Of a stretch of 64,000 bases of DNA, positions 1 to 11,790 are shown piece by piece. This DNA comes from Nymphalis io (lineage: Eukaryota > Arthropoda > Insecta > Lepidoptera > Nymphalidae), in assembly GCF_905147045.1 (NCBI RefSeq), contig NC_065898.1:12028001-12092000 (forward strand), given 5' to 3'. Below the pieces are notes generated by a model, which was given only the letters and a program-made list of their open reading frames with translations, searched no databases and was not told the DNA's origin. Within the stretch, counting starts at the first letter, position 1. Each line of letters starts with the position of its first letter. The translations under genes were made by a program, and so were the position numbers.

Positions 1-511
1 TCAATTAACATGTTATATGTGTTGGGTAATTTCGTTTGTTTTTTTTCCAAATTTCAGATATAGCAACATCAATCCTTCCATTAAAATATCCCGATGATTT
101 ATCTATTCTTGTAAATGTAGAAACAATACAAAGATGACGTCAGTTGCTTTATCAACGACTAATCTATCCTTCAACACAGATGATGCTGTGCTCTGTTTCC
201 CGTTTTATTCTCGTACTGATATGTCTGAACCGTCAATCAACAAGCATCAATTTTAGACTAACTTACGTTTTATTGCAGTTCTATTTTCTGTTTATATTTT
301 TATTTTCATGTAAATAAAATTTGGTTACATCATTTTCAAAGGTGGTAGAATGTAGGTCAAACATTATTTCTTATTTTAAATAATGTATCGAGTTCGATTC
401 TGTTTATTTTAAAATATAAACTATCCACTTTAAAGTTATATTCTAAAAATAATGAATTCAATATATATAGTTTTATATATGATGTATAAAATCTTTTATA
501 TATATAAGAAA

Positions 512-702
512 AATTGACTGATTGATATATCAACGTCAAACCACTGAGAGCTAGCACCATAAAAATTTGCATACGGGCTCCCATTACACATTAGGTTAGC
601 ACTGAGGATGGATTTTTGAAAATTAAACCCCTAAGGTCTTTGTCACTAACAACGGGGATGACATTTTGAATTAGGCTGCGAGCGAAGCCGGGTAAAGCGC
701 TA
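512..702 (+). mobile_element. Dispersed repeat with GAAGCCGGG end
   Basis: TTGACTGATTGATATATCAA, GGATTTTTGAAAATTAAACC and GCGAGCGAAGCCGGG occur in the order seen in a common lepidopteran dispersed repeat. Confidence 0.6.
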
Positions 703-809
703 ATATTCGAATTAAAGATGATTTATTCTCGAACGTACGCTTTGATTTTTATAAAAGATAAGTGTATTCCTTGTTGGTTCTTGTCGTTATAATTTAAATT
801 TCGAATTCA

Positions 810-890
810 TGGTAGCTTTTTAATTAATCATCGAAAATGATGACTCAAAAGTGCTTTTAAGATTAGTAAGAGTATTTAAATTGAAGTAAT
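810..890 (+). mobile_element. LINE 3' UTR-like fragment
   Basis: ATGGTAGCTTTT and GACTCAAAAGTGCTTTTAAG match a common lepidopteran LINE 3' UTR from memory. Confidence 0.45.
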
Positions 891-1294
891 TTTGAATTTA
901 ACATTTTGTGCCGTTTATGTACAGATACAATTATTTTTATTGTGACTAAGAGGGGTCTTTATAAATGTTTGTTTTGACTTCAAAAATTGTTATAGTGATA
1001 GAGCTAATTTGAATTTAGAATATTAAAATGATTAATTGTAATTTAGAATTTTAACTACACTGGAGTTTGAAAAGCGTATTAACTGAATCATTTCATTTAT
1101 GTCACGTTTTTTGTAACTCAAGTTTTAGTTTGTTGCTGCTATGTACAGATTTTAGTGTTGGCAATGGACCTATCCTGTTTATAATAAGATCAAAATGATA
1201 TAAAGCGTCATATATCTACATCGAATACAAAGAAATCTGTATTAAATACAAAAATGGAATGTAATTGATTACTTTTTGAACTATTAATTTGTGG

Positions 1295-1556
1295 TAACAG
1301 CCTGTGAATGTCCCACTGCTGGGCTAAGGCCTCCTTTCCCGTTTTGAGGAAAAGGTTCGGAGCTTATTCCACCACGCTGCTCCGATGCGGGTTGGTGGAA
1401 TGCTCATGTGGCAGAATTTAAGTGTAATTAACCACATGCAGGTTTCCTCACGATGTTTTCTTTCACCGTAAAGCTCGAGATGAATTGTAATCACAAATTA
1501 AGCATATACAAAATTCAGTGGTGCTTTTCCGAGTTTGAACCAACGATCATCGGTTA
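1295..1556 (-). mobile_element. SINE-A, head truncated
   Basis: The 3' end (CAGCCTGTGAATGTCCCAC on +) is intact. The copy stops at the B-box region, so the A box is lost. Confidence 0.85.
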
Positions 1557-2340
1557 TATTACTATAATTAACTCTGTTTAGGTGCATTCGTGGCTTGAGA
1601 GTATTTATGTTATTATTTACAAATGTAGGTTATTTTTAGAGTCAAGAGAGATTAGAATTACTAACGTTCAACTAAATCCTTTAATAATTTTGTAAGGCAT
1701 GATAGTGCTGTTACGTAATTGTCTAAACTTAATGACTGACAAACTCAATAACTTATCATAGAATTCGAATTAGTATTTTAATCCAGGCTGTCAGGTCTAC
1801 AGCTTTATATCGAGCCACTGTTCTAACGTAACAGCTAGGAATCCTAATATATCATTGATGACAGGAAGACTCAGCGCTGCAGCTTAAGCGGTTAGGAAAG
1901 TTAGACAACTGACCTTAATACTGCTCGATTAAATATCTGAACTATATCGAAGTAGTATACTTATATACTTATTTTGCTACGGTTTTATTCCTTATGTTTA
2001 TACTTATATATACTTAATGAATGATATATACTATAATTATTACAGATATTTTTAAGTTACGTATACACAAACTCGATATTTCATAAATCATAAATTAATA
2101 TTTTTTTACAACAAAAAAAAAAATCTAGTTCAAATGACTTAATTATAATTATAGTAATCACATGATTTAGAGTACAGCAATAATAATCTGTTTGAACTCA
2201 CATCGTATGTTTATGTTAAAAACCGTATGTTGATACGCTATTTTGATACGTTATTTATCACATATTAATGGCTTATTTATTTTTTATATATACTACTAGT
2301 ATTCGCTTGCAGCGTCGTCCACGTATTACTCGTGTGTTTT

Positions 2341-2620
2341 ACTGTTGGTAGGGCTTTGTGCAAGCTCGTCTGTGTAGATACCCACTCATCAGATATTCTA
2401 CCGGAAAACAGCAGTACTTGGAATTGTTGTGTTCCGGTTTGTAGGGCGAATGAGCCAGTTTAACTACGGGCACAATAGACATAACATCTTAGTTCTCAAG
2501 ATTGGTGGCGCATTGGCGATGTAAGTAATGGTTAACATCTCTTACAGTCCATGGGCGTTGGTGATCACTTACCATAAGGTGGCGCATATGCTCGTCCGCC
2601 TACCTATGTTATTAAAAAAG
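2341..2620 (+). mobile_element. SINE-B nested in repeat-E
   Basis: Near full length from TGTTGGTAGGGC to CTCGTCCGCCTACC and an A-rich tail. It lies between the two halves of a repeat-E element. Confidence 0.85.
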
Positions 2621-2655
2621 CAGGTTTTTGGTATAAAAATAGCCTATGGCCATCC

Positions 2656-2880
2656 GGCCATCTGATGCCAAACCAAGCAGAGCTTGTACTATGGAAACCA
2701 AACTGATATACTACATATACTACTTTTATTTTATAAATACATACTTATATAGATAGTTACACCCAGACTCAGGACAAACAGACATGTATGCACACAAATA
2801 TCTGACCTGGGTGGGAATCGAACCCACAACTTTCGGCGTGAAATACAACTATCTACCAACCACGTCAAGCCGGTCGTTCA
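2656..2880 (-). mobile_element. SINE-D nested in repeat-E
   Basis: From GGCCATCTGATGCC to the head ending CAAGCCGGTCGTTCA, with B box GGAATCGAACCC on +. Confidence 0.85.
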
Positions 2881-3305
2881 GTAGTTTATCTGTAAAAGCT
2901 TAATAGATAGACTTTCGCATTTATAATATTAGTATAAATAATAATAATAATTAAGATAGCCAATGTCGAATATCACTTTCTAAGATTCGATCTATTTCTG
3001 TGTCAATTTCGAGTTCGTTCTTACAGAATAGCTTTGTTAACAAAATAATAATTTAACAATAAAATATTCAAGCGAGTGAAACTTCGAAGTGCAATTACTT
3101 AAATATATTCAAATCTCCTGCGATGCGGGCTGCATTTTCTGGTATAAGTTTTATTGTATATCGGTTCAGTATTTTGTTCATTTAGGCATCACTAAAAACG
3201 TCTCCTAAATTATAAGTATAGACATAAATTAAAATAAAAATGAAAATGTATTTTATATATAGAATAAGTTTACGATGTTTAAAATTATAAAAAAAGGGTA
3301 ACCAC

Positions 3306-3373
3306 ATTTTAACATAAATCTCCGATTTCGAGAATCTAAAATGATTCTCGAAATCGGAGATTTATGTTAAAAT
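3306..3373. repeat. Perfect inverted repeat, 31-bp arms, 6-bp loop
   Basis: The left arm at 3306-3336 is the exact reverse complement of 3343-3373; the loop is TAAAAT. Confidence 0.97.
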
Positions 3374-3739
3374 ATGTTTTTAATCAAATTATTGTAATTG
3401 TTTTGTGTTTTTATCACAGTATGGTTCAAATATTTTACTTATCGCTACTAACATTAACATAAGCGATATGTAAGCAACATAAGTAAATATAAACTTGTAA
3501 CAATACAGGCCTTACTTACAAACGTTGTTAGCTGTTTAAATACAATTTTTTCTCTTTCTGTCATTATTGTTTTGGCATTTGAAAGAAAAAGACTTGTATT
3601 GTTAAACTTGTCACTCGCTAAACGTTTATAAGAAAGGGCGTAAGTTTCTAAACGTCACGTTTTATCCCGAGGCACACCAAGAGATGTTTCAAATAAAAAA
3701 AAACATTGTTTTATTTTAAAATATAGTTCTATTTTATTT

Positions 3740-4051
3740 AAGTCGAGATGGCCCAGTAGTAATGACGCATGAATTTTAACCGATGAACGTGGGTTCAAAC
3801 CCGGGCAAGCACCTCTGAATTTTCATGAGCTTAATTTCTGTTATAATTCATCTAGTGCTTTACGGCGAAGGAAAACATCGTGAAGAAACCTGCGTGTGTC
3901 TAATTTCATCGAAAATCTGCCACATGTGTATTCCACCAACCCGCATTGGAGCAGCGTGGTGTAATAAGTTTCAAACCTTCTCCTCATGAAGGGAGAGGAG
4001 GCCTTAGCCCAGCAGTGGGACATTTACAGGCTGTTACTGCACTGTACTGTA
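3740..4051 (+). mobile_element. SINE-A, full length
   Basis: Head AAGTCGAGATGGCCCAG, B box GGGTTCAAACCC, 3' end ACAGGCTGTTACTG and a TACTG-type tail. Confidence 0.88.
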
Positions 4052-4529
4052 GATCTATTTTATTTTAATAAGAAAAGAAACAAAAGAATGTTTATGTATT
4101 TATAGTATGTATTTTTCCAAATGAATTTTTATTAGATTTTGTAATGTATGGAATCAAACTTTCGTTGATCTTACGTAGTTAATACATATTATATGTACGC
4201 GATTGTGTTATGAGTCATCAAATTGCCCAAATAAAGGCGTATTATATTGACGAAATAATATTTTTTTCTTAGTTATCTTATTCTTTAATATATAATAAAC
4301 ATTATTATAATTTGTATTGTATAACATATTAATTTCGCAAAATATATCAATAATAAAGAAACATGACGATAATTATAAAAGACAAGTTATGTATATATTG
4401 TAGGTATATAGTAATTTAGAAGCACTCAATTTCATTCCATAGTTAGTCTTAATAATAATATTGAACATATTTCATATTAATCAATCATAATATGTGCTAC
4501 TTAGGCAACCTTTTTTTCGTTATATTATA

Positions 4530-4640
4530 GTCTACCGTTTGGTAATGGTCACCACTGCATTAATCACCCTTTAAACTGGAACATAACATTATACTAAGTA
4601 ATGCTGTTTAGCGGTAATATATGGATGGGTGGATCTACTT
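4530..4640 (-). mobile_element. SINE-B fragment, decayed
   Basis: Partial matches to GTGGTCACCA, to ACCCTTCAAACCGGAACACA and to AGTACTGCTGTTT. Strongly diverged. Confidence 0.4.
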
Positions 4641-4795
4641 TGGAAGCTCTGCTTTGAAAGTTATATTAAAACTTGTTGTAATATGTTATATATAATTTTA
4701 AAGTATAATTGTGGTGTACATATAAAAGTTAGTTACTAATCCTTAAAATGGCTTTCAGATCATAGCATTGGCTTATTAATTTTTTTATTAATGTA

Positions 4796-4836
4796 GTCAC
4801 AACATTTATATGTTGATAACATATAAATGTTGTGAC
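4796..4836. repeat. Perfect inverted repeat, 19-bp arms, 3-bp loop
   Basis: GTCACAACATTTATATGTT, then GAT, then its exact reverse complement. Confidence 0.97.
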
Positions 4837-5021
4837 CAGGGTCCGGAATTTTCTTAGCATTTTAATTTGTCAAAAGGATTGTATGCTCCCCGCAATTTTT
4901 TCTACCAGCGAGCAGCAATACTAACTAGACGGGCTTAGATGAAGCCCTACCAAGTAAAAAGTCTAAGGAGGTACCACCCATTGTTAAATATAAATTGTTC
5001 TATCGCCAAGTCATATATTGT

Positions 5022-5268
5022 ATTTTTTTTTTTTTTTTTTTTATATTCGCTGGGAGGGCAAATGACTCTACTCCACCTGTTGGTAAGTGGTAGTAGAGTC
5101 CAAACGCGACGACGGCCAGTACAGACGGGAAAAACGTTCTGCACTAGCCGCCTTCGCCTTGCCGGCCCGCAAGATGCCTCTTCACGCCTCGTTTGAAGGA
5201 ACCCGGGTTGTAAGAGGAGGGGAACACGTGAGCTGGTAAGGAATACCATTTTTTGGAAGTGCGACAAA
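5022..5268 (-). mobile_element. Jockey/CR1-like LINE 3' end
   Basis: On the minus strand the sequence reads RTSKKWYSLPAHVFPSSYNP, then GSFKRGVKRHLAGRQGEGG and a stop. This is the characteristic C-terminus of a LINE ORF2 (W-x-SLP-x-x-VFP...FKRGV). A 3' UTR and poly-A follow, seen as poly-T on + at about 5022-5041. It is a 5'-truncated copy, clearly more GC-rich than its surroundings. Confidence 0.8.
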
Positions 5269-5840
5269 GAAAGGAGTTATTTAAAGTATTGTTATTTACG
5301 CACAATAAATAATATAATACCAACAGCAGTATTTATTGAACAATAACTTTAATCAGAAACATGATCGTTACGTCCAATATATATTTCAAAAACGAAGTCA
5401 GATTGACGCTAGAATCACACGGTGTACGCTGGTAACATTCCAATGTTGTAACTGATATGCCGATCTGGTGCACGTATATTCAAAGTAACGATCCCACATT
5501 TCAATGTACACAACTGTGAAAGCATCCTCAACCAAGTTTTAATGTTCTGCTATAAATTGTCGGTTTACTTGTTATGACGGATTTTATTAGCGCAAATAAA
5601 CTATGTTCTTGATGGTGTTAAGTTTCTGTTCGGAAATTTCCCGGCTCATGTACGTTAATACATTTTATTTATTTTTGAATTACGAGACGAACAATTTACC
5701 TATTTTGCGGCAAGTGTTCATTTTCCATATTATGCCATTGTATCAACATCATCAGTAAATCGGCACTCAACGCTGTACGAAGGCCTCTCCTAACACCTTC
5801 TTAGATTAATAAGACGACCTTAAACATCATACTTACACCT

Positions 5841-6136
5841 ACTGGTGGTAGGGCTTTGTGCAAGCTCGTCTGGGTAGGTACCACCCACTCATCAGCTATT
5901 CTACCGCAAAACAGCAATACTTGATATTGTTGTGTTCCGGTTTGAAGGGTGAGTGAGCCAGTGTAATTACAGGCACAAGGGACATAAAATCTTAGTTCCC
6001 AAGGTTGGTGGCGCATTGGATATGTAAGCGATGGTTGACATTTCTTAAAATGCCAATGTCTAAGAGCGTTGGTGACCACTTACCATCAGGTGGCCCATAT
6101 GCTCGTCCGCCTTCCTATTCTATAAAAAAAAAAAAC
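5841..6136 (+). mobile_element. SINE-B, full length (reference copy)
   Basis: It starts CTGGTGGTAGGGCTTTGTGC and ends CTCGTCCGCCTTCC, followed by TATAAAAAAAAAAAA. An internal CCGGTTTGAAGGG is a possible weak B-box relative. The A-tail and the insertion duplication of the 38282 copy support SINE status. It belongs to the subgroup with ACATAAAATCTTAG. Confidence 0.85.
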
Positions 6137-6193
6137 CGTTAATGTGTCATAGAAGAAAAGTTATACTGTCTCTTGTGACTATATTTTTTTTTT

Positions 6194-6303
6194 ACACTGG
6201 CTCACTCACCTTTCAAACCGGAACACAACAATGACAAGTACTGCTGTTTAAGGTAGAATATCTGATTAGTGGTTGGTACCTACCCAAACGAGGACGACCA
6301 GTA
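6194..6303 (-). mobile_element. SINE-B 5'-end fragment
   Basis: The inverted first ~110 bp of SINE-B, 58 bp from the copy at 5841-6136 and in the opposite orientation. Confidence 0.7.
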
Positions 6304-6670
6304 AAGAAATTCTCGAACATTATGCACTATTTATACTTAAATTAAGAAATCCGTAATGCTTGCCGTGTACATATTACTATTAACCAATAAAAATATTTAC
6401 AGCTAATAAAAACAAACACATGGACACTTAGTGCAGTCATGGTTGTTTTGTGTGACATTTTTCTATTTCATAACAAAAAATATGACGTAATATGATATTT
6501 ATCTTACTCAAATGTATGGGGATGTCTGTTGATTGTAAAAATGAGATTAAATTTTCATAACTTTTAACTATTGTTTGACTTGGTCAAAGTGACATTCATC
6601 TCATGTCGTATCTACGTTTTGACACGTATTTACGACTTACCGAGGAGACCAGGACCCCCAATTGCTTAAA

Positions 6671-6856
6671 AAGTCGAGATGGCCCAGTGGTAAGAACGCG
6701 TGAATCTTAACCGATGAACGTGGGCAAGCACCGCTGAATTTTCATGTGCTTAATTTCTGTTTATAATTCATCTCGTGCTTTTCGGTGAAGGAAAACATCG
6801 TCAGGATACCTGCATGTGTCTAATTTCATTGAAATTCTGCCACATGTGAATTCTAC
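6671..6856 (+). mobile_element. SINE-A lacking B-box core and 3' third
   Basis: A perfect A-box region, but the TTCAAACCCG bases of the B box are deleted (GATGAACGTGGGCAAGC). It ends at CACATGTGAATTCTACC. Confidence 0.8.
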
Positions 6857-7289
6857 CTGTTTACTTAACTACTACTACTCTGTTACTTAACCGTTGTTTC
6901 GTAGACATTGTCTTAAAAATAATTATTTATTTATTTTAAAGAAACCCATTAAATGAAAACGATACACATATAAATTTTAGCACTTCATTTTATAAGCTTC
7001 CATGTATAACAATATGTATGTAGCGTGATACAGAAAGTGAGTAAAAACATTATACGTATGTGATATATGAAATCTAAAATGTAATAAATAAATATATTTT
7101 ACGTAGTGTATTAAGTTTAGTGAAATATATGTAAAGACAAATAGAGATAAAATTATAGTAACATGTCCATTAAATACATAACAGCTAAATCTTAATCTCT
7201 ATGGACTCATTTAACGTGATGTTCGTATTACATCAGATTTCATTAGATATGGTCCGGTAGAAAGGATTTGAGCAAAGTCTTCGATTCAG

Positions 7290-7410
7290 ATTTTTGTGCA
7301 TGAACATGTCTGTTTGTCCTGTACTGTACAGTTTTACAAAAGAAAATTAGTATATGTAGTATATCACTTTGGGATCAGATGGCCGTGTGTACGTTATGTC
7401 CCAGGATATT
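7290..7410 (+). mobile_element. SINE-D, head missing
   Basis: TGCATGAACATGTCTGTTTG to TTTGGGATCAGATGGCC and GTCCCAGGATAT. About 60 bp internal are deleted. Confidence 0.75.
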
Positions 7411-8307
7411 ATTATTAATTTAAGCGAGATTCATTTGTAGATTTAGTGTTTTGAATCAAACAACAGTGGTCACAAGTTGACCACTGAAATTCAGAGTTGT
7501 AAGAAAATCAATTGTGGGGTTAAATACACGGTTTAACAAGAGGATCTCAGAAAGTATCCTTGTCAGATTGACAAAAAAATATGTAAAGGAACGCTTGAGC
7601 TAAAAAGGTTTTTTATACAATAAGTGAGTTTATGGATGATAGCAGACCTTGGGAATTAAACGATTGCCTCTTGGATAAATTTTTTAATACTAAAAATTAG
7701 TAAACAATTGCAAGAAATGATAAAGGTAAAATTAAAAAAAAGCTGAGTTTTTTTCGCAGGTCCTTCTTAGGACAGCGTATTTCTTTTTCGAACCGGCGAA
7801 AGTGTCTAATTTGACTAATAAGTGTAATGCTTCTTAGTTGAATCAAGGATTTTGAATCGATTCGAATGTGCATATTTGTAACAGATGTGTAGGTAAAATG
7901 TAACATTTTTAGGGTTCACAGATTAGTAGGTTTGGTTAGCTAGAAACATTAATTTTCTTTTAATTATAATTTTAATTTTATTTATTACTGGTCCGCGTTT
8001 GACTTTTCGTGTGTATACAAAAGTCTTTTAAATTGATATCAAATTGAATTATGCGTATAATTGTGTTAAACTGGACCCTTTTTTCAGGATATAACAAGGT
8101 TTTCAGGTTACACTTAATAAACGAATATTTATGTCTAAAATCCACAAACAGACTTACTTTTGTACTTTTTAAACGGTTAATTAAAGGATAATATTTGTGT
8201 ATATATGTGGCTTTATCTTTAAGCTTAATGATCTCCTAATGAGTTGAAATGCGGGATCGTGATAGATATCAAGGTTCATTATAATGAACTATTCATTAAG
8301 AAATTCA
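7411..8307. other. No recognised feature
   Basis: AT-rich unique-looking sequence. A 69-codon minus-strand frame (7697-7906) has no recognisable motif. Confidence 0.6.
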
Positions 8308-8554
8308 TGATATCCTGGGACATTATTCATAAGCGGCCATCTGATCCCAAATTATGCAGAGCTTGTACTATGGAAACCAGACACAACTGACAAACTACAA
8401 ATACTACTTTTTTTTGTAAATACATACTTATATAGATAATTACACCCAGAATCAGTACAAACAGACATGTTCATGCACACAAATGTAAGTCCTGGGTGGG
8501 AATCGAACCCACAACCTTCGGCGTCAAGGCTCCAACCACGCCAAATGGCTCGTC
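8308..8554 (-). mobile_element. SINE-D, near full length
   Basis: From GATATCCTGGGACATT to the head ending GGCTCGTCA. The head is shortened around the anticodon region. Confidence 0.85.
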
Positions 8555-8790
8555 AGCAATAACTAGCACCCTCGTCATAACTGCTAACTCGACATTACTA
8601 AAACTAATTGACACAAATAAATCCGCTGTACAAACGCGGTTCATATAAAGACAACTGAAAGCAACAGCCTTTAAATTCCCTTCAACTTGACCTTCTTAAC
8701 CCTTCTTTCATTTTGATGTTTGGAGTTTATTCCATCGAGCTAATAGAATGTTGGATACGAGCGTGGCGACATTTCATCTAACGCATTGTA

Positions 8791-9023
8791 TATTGACATT
8801 GGCGCTGTAAGAAATATTAACCATTTCTTACGCCGTCAATGCGCCACCAATCTTGGGAACAAAGATGTAATGTGAATTTTGCCCGTAGTTACACTGGCTC
8901 ACCATCCTTCATCCTGGAACACAATAATACTATATATTGTTTGTACTGTTAGGTGGTAGAATATCTAATAAGTGAGTGGTACCTTCGCCGACGGACTTAC
9001 ACAAAGCCTAACCACCAAGTAAA
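8791..9023 (-). mobile_element. SINE-B, diverged
   Basis: Inverted SINE-B from the GTAAGAAAT block to ACCACCAAGT. The A-rich 3' end is missing. Confidence 0.75.
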
Positions 9024-10649
9024 CCACCTGACCAATTTGCCACCCTGAGCGTGAGATGTATAACTAAGTACATGAAAACTCATTAGTGTTTGCCCGAGTT
9101 TAAACCCGCAATATTTGGTTAAGAATATTTTTTTCTAACCAATAGGCTCTTACGATCAACGTACATATGTTTATTTGTCAAATAAAATCAATTCACAGAC
9201 ACTTCGTCATTTCACGTTGTTAGTTTTTACTTATCCAAACGGGAATTTGAACCCAAGACCTCCCTCTGATCTGAATCTGCGTTCTTAAAAACTAACCAAT
9301 ATATCAACGAGACATACAAGTCATTATATAATAATAGTACAAGTTATATTTTTATGATAATATTTTAAGTAATAAATTTATAATAATAAGCTCTCTAATT
9401 ATGAACAGCGTACCATCTAATTAGATTTCAGAATTAATAAGACTAAGACATAAAATAATAATAATATTTTTTTTAATTACGAGTAAAATGATTAACTTAA
9501 TTTTTTATAACTACCTTAAACAAATAATTATAATGGAACAACACTGTTTTACTCTTAAATAAAACCATTAACCGCACGTGGTCTGGCATCGTGGCACGAA
9601 CTGGCATTGCACCAAGCGAATGAGTACTAAGTTTGAACGGCTAAACACAGCCTGAAAGCCGTTCGTTTGTATATAATGTATCACATAGATATAGCATATG
9701 CTCGTACTATTTGTCACCTAATTAGTACAAAACTTATATATTTCAATTTAACACAGCTAAATAATATACTAAAATTAAAACAACGAAATGTGTACATTTA
9801 AAATCTTTTACAGATAATTTCTGTACATATTATATTCGAAAGCTATTGCTAAACTGTAAACACAGCATAATATGTATAAAATTAATACTTGCCCCGTTTT
9901 GAATTTGAAATTTTTGGTTACCGTCCAACATTACACTCACTGAGCCATCTTGGCTTATAATATCAAGATTCATAGAAAATCGACCTTTAACATATACATA
10001 AATAAAAACTTTGTATACATATTTCATTGGTAGATTTACATAATGGCTGCGAAAATGTTATTACCAGCTATAATATGCTGATCTTTAATAATACCGACAA
10101 ATGATAAAGCCAATTAAAACTACGTCAGATGTTTACAAAGGTTTTTTTTTTAAAGAAAATATTACAAATATATTTGCTGTGTTAATACGCGACTGTTTTA
10201 TTCATCGAAGCTTTGACAAACCGGTTGACGTTTATTGCTCGTGCCATCGCGTTATGAAATTATATACCCACGTTCCAGGCGAACGCTCTTCATCATTTAG
10301 AGTGCATAAGACTGCACTTACGCGTCAAATGCGATTGTAATATAGTGTAAGCTTAATTCAAAGAAGTTAAACAATTTCTTTGTTTATTATTCTATTAATA
10401 TTTAATTTTTTAACTTTTTTAATAAGTCTACACGTATATAAAGTACTTATATGTATAATGTAATCACTGTATAGGATGACACTGGCCTTTAAGACATGGA
10501 GTATCTTTGAATGTATAACGAAAACTCTTTCAATAAAGATTTTAATACTGTTATTATTATTGTGTCTTCTTCTTCTGAATGTGAAACAGCTACCAAAGAG
10601 CCACTAAGCAACGACGTTGTTCAACTAAACACCCATCAAATAACGGTTA
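9024..10649. other. No recognised feature
   Basis: AT-rich. A somewhat more GC-rich patch at 10180-10340 carries a 79-codon frame (10101-10340) with no motif I recognise, and it has no convincing splice sites. Confidence 0.55.
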
Positions 10650-11185
10650 TAAATCATGTATGTATATTTTCCTAATTGTCTTGTTATTTATTGATTTCAA
10701 TATCGGCGAAATAATCTGCTTTGTTAAGGGCAGATGATTATTAGCAAAGACCGTTAACTGAAGAATTGAATTGAATATTACTCTTACAATACATATCATT
10801 TAAAGTCGGATTATTGCATTATGTATAGAAATATATAAATAATGCGTATGCGCGAAACTTTGGAATGCTTTGCCTGAGTCCGTATTTCTCGATAGGTACA
10901 ATGTTGGTGTCTTCAAATCCAGAGTAAGCAGGTTTCTTATAGGCAAGCGTGCTACATCTTATACCGTGTTGATGCTTAACATCAGGCAAGTCAACGGTCA
11001 AGCGCTGGTCTATTAATAATAAAAAAAAAATTGAATACAGCGGACTTAAATATTTGCTATTTCCACGACTTTTCATGCCCTCTTTGAGATACTCGTGCAT
11101 ACGTTGTGACCGCATAGCGGGATGTTTATTTTCTAAAGCCATTTCACAGAAAAAAATACTGTTTGTGGTATTAATTAGAAAAAAG
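10650..11185 (-). repeat. Unclassified repeat, inverted copy 1
   Basis: Its reverse complement matches 12466-12803 from one end to the other, apart from the LINE insertion and one rearranged spot near 10710-10742. Over 112 aligned bases I count 5 differences. The frame MALENKHPAMRSQRMHEYLK starts inside it but runs through the inserted LINE, so I do not call a gene. No terminal inverted repeats are seen. Family unknown. Confidence 0.75.
10850..11030 (+). mobile_element. Short LINE 3' insertion in an older repeat
   Basis: The frame WNALPESVFLDRYNVGVFKS, followed by RVSRFLIGKRATSYTVLMLN, ends at stops and a poly-A run. It is the C-terminus of a Jockey/CR1-like ORF2. The related repeat copy at 12466-12803 lacks these 181 bp exactly, so it is the empty site. 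No target-site duplication is visible. Confidence 0.8.
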
Positions 11186-11790
11186 TCATCAAAGTCCGTT
11201 AAGCATTAATTATTTAAGACTTTGATAAAAATAAGATGTTAAGATATTTTATTTTTAACCGGAAATGCAAAATCTAATATAAAAGTTTAGCAATTTCACT
11301 TTAAATTAAGGTATAATATAAAATAACCTATAAATAACCACACGGTAAGGAAAGAAAAAAATAACATATATTGACATAAATCGTTTTGAATTTGAATAGA
11401 AATAACTTTTATCAAAAGCCGTAAAAAGGAAATAAAAAAGATATACATTTTGTAAAATGTTAAATTGCAGCCTATAAATTGTATCTTGCTAAGGAAAGAC
11501 CAATCCTGTTACGGAGAAAGACTTGGAGACTTCTTGGCAGCTAAAAATGCGATATTTTCTTTAGTAACATTCAAATTGAAGCCAGATTAAAGACTTCGGA
11601 CGTAGACTTAGAATATTATGAAATAGTACGATTATTAATTTGTAATGCTTATTGGCTGCTAGAAATACGAGGATATAAATATCTTTCGAAAATTTTCTCG
11701 ATCCTAATCTTAACGATAATATATAATCAATATTTGAACATCGTGAGTTTGGTTTGATAAGCTGCAACGTTTATATATACTCACACATTA

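Larger units (their letters stand above)
2286..2939 (+). mobile_element. Repeat-E, split by SINE-B and SINE-D
   Basis: The left part (2286-2340) reads ACTAGTATTCGCTTGC-AGCGTCGTCCACG. The right part (2881-2939) ends ACTTTCGCATTTATAATATT-AGTAT. Both are typical ends of a common lepidopteran dispersed repeat. Two SINEs lie between them. Confidence 0.6.

Noticed and set aside
3841..4023. Recurring frame MSHCWAKASSPFMRRRF (also at 40835 and 52105)
   Set aside because: It is a chance frame within SINE-A.
4947..5267. 106-codon minus-strand frame and the overlapping 85-codon plus-strand frame
   Set aside because: Both are shadow frames of a LINE 3' end; the matching LINE frame is a different one.
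10101..10340. 79-codon frame in a slightly GC-richer patch
   Set aside because: No recognisable protein family and no convincing exon borders.
10819..11142. 107-codon frame starting MALENKHPAM
   Set aside because: It runs across a LINE inserted in antisense into a repeat. The other copy of the repeat lacks a matching long frame.
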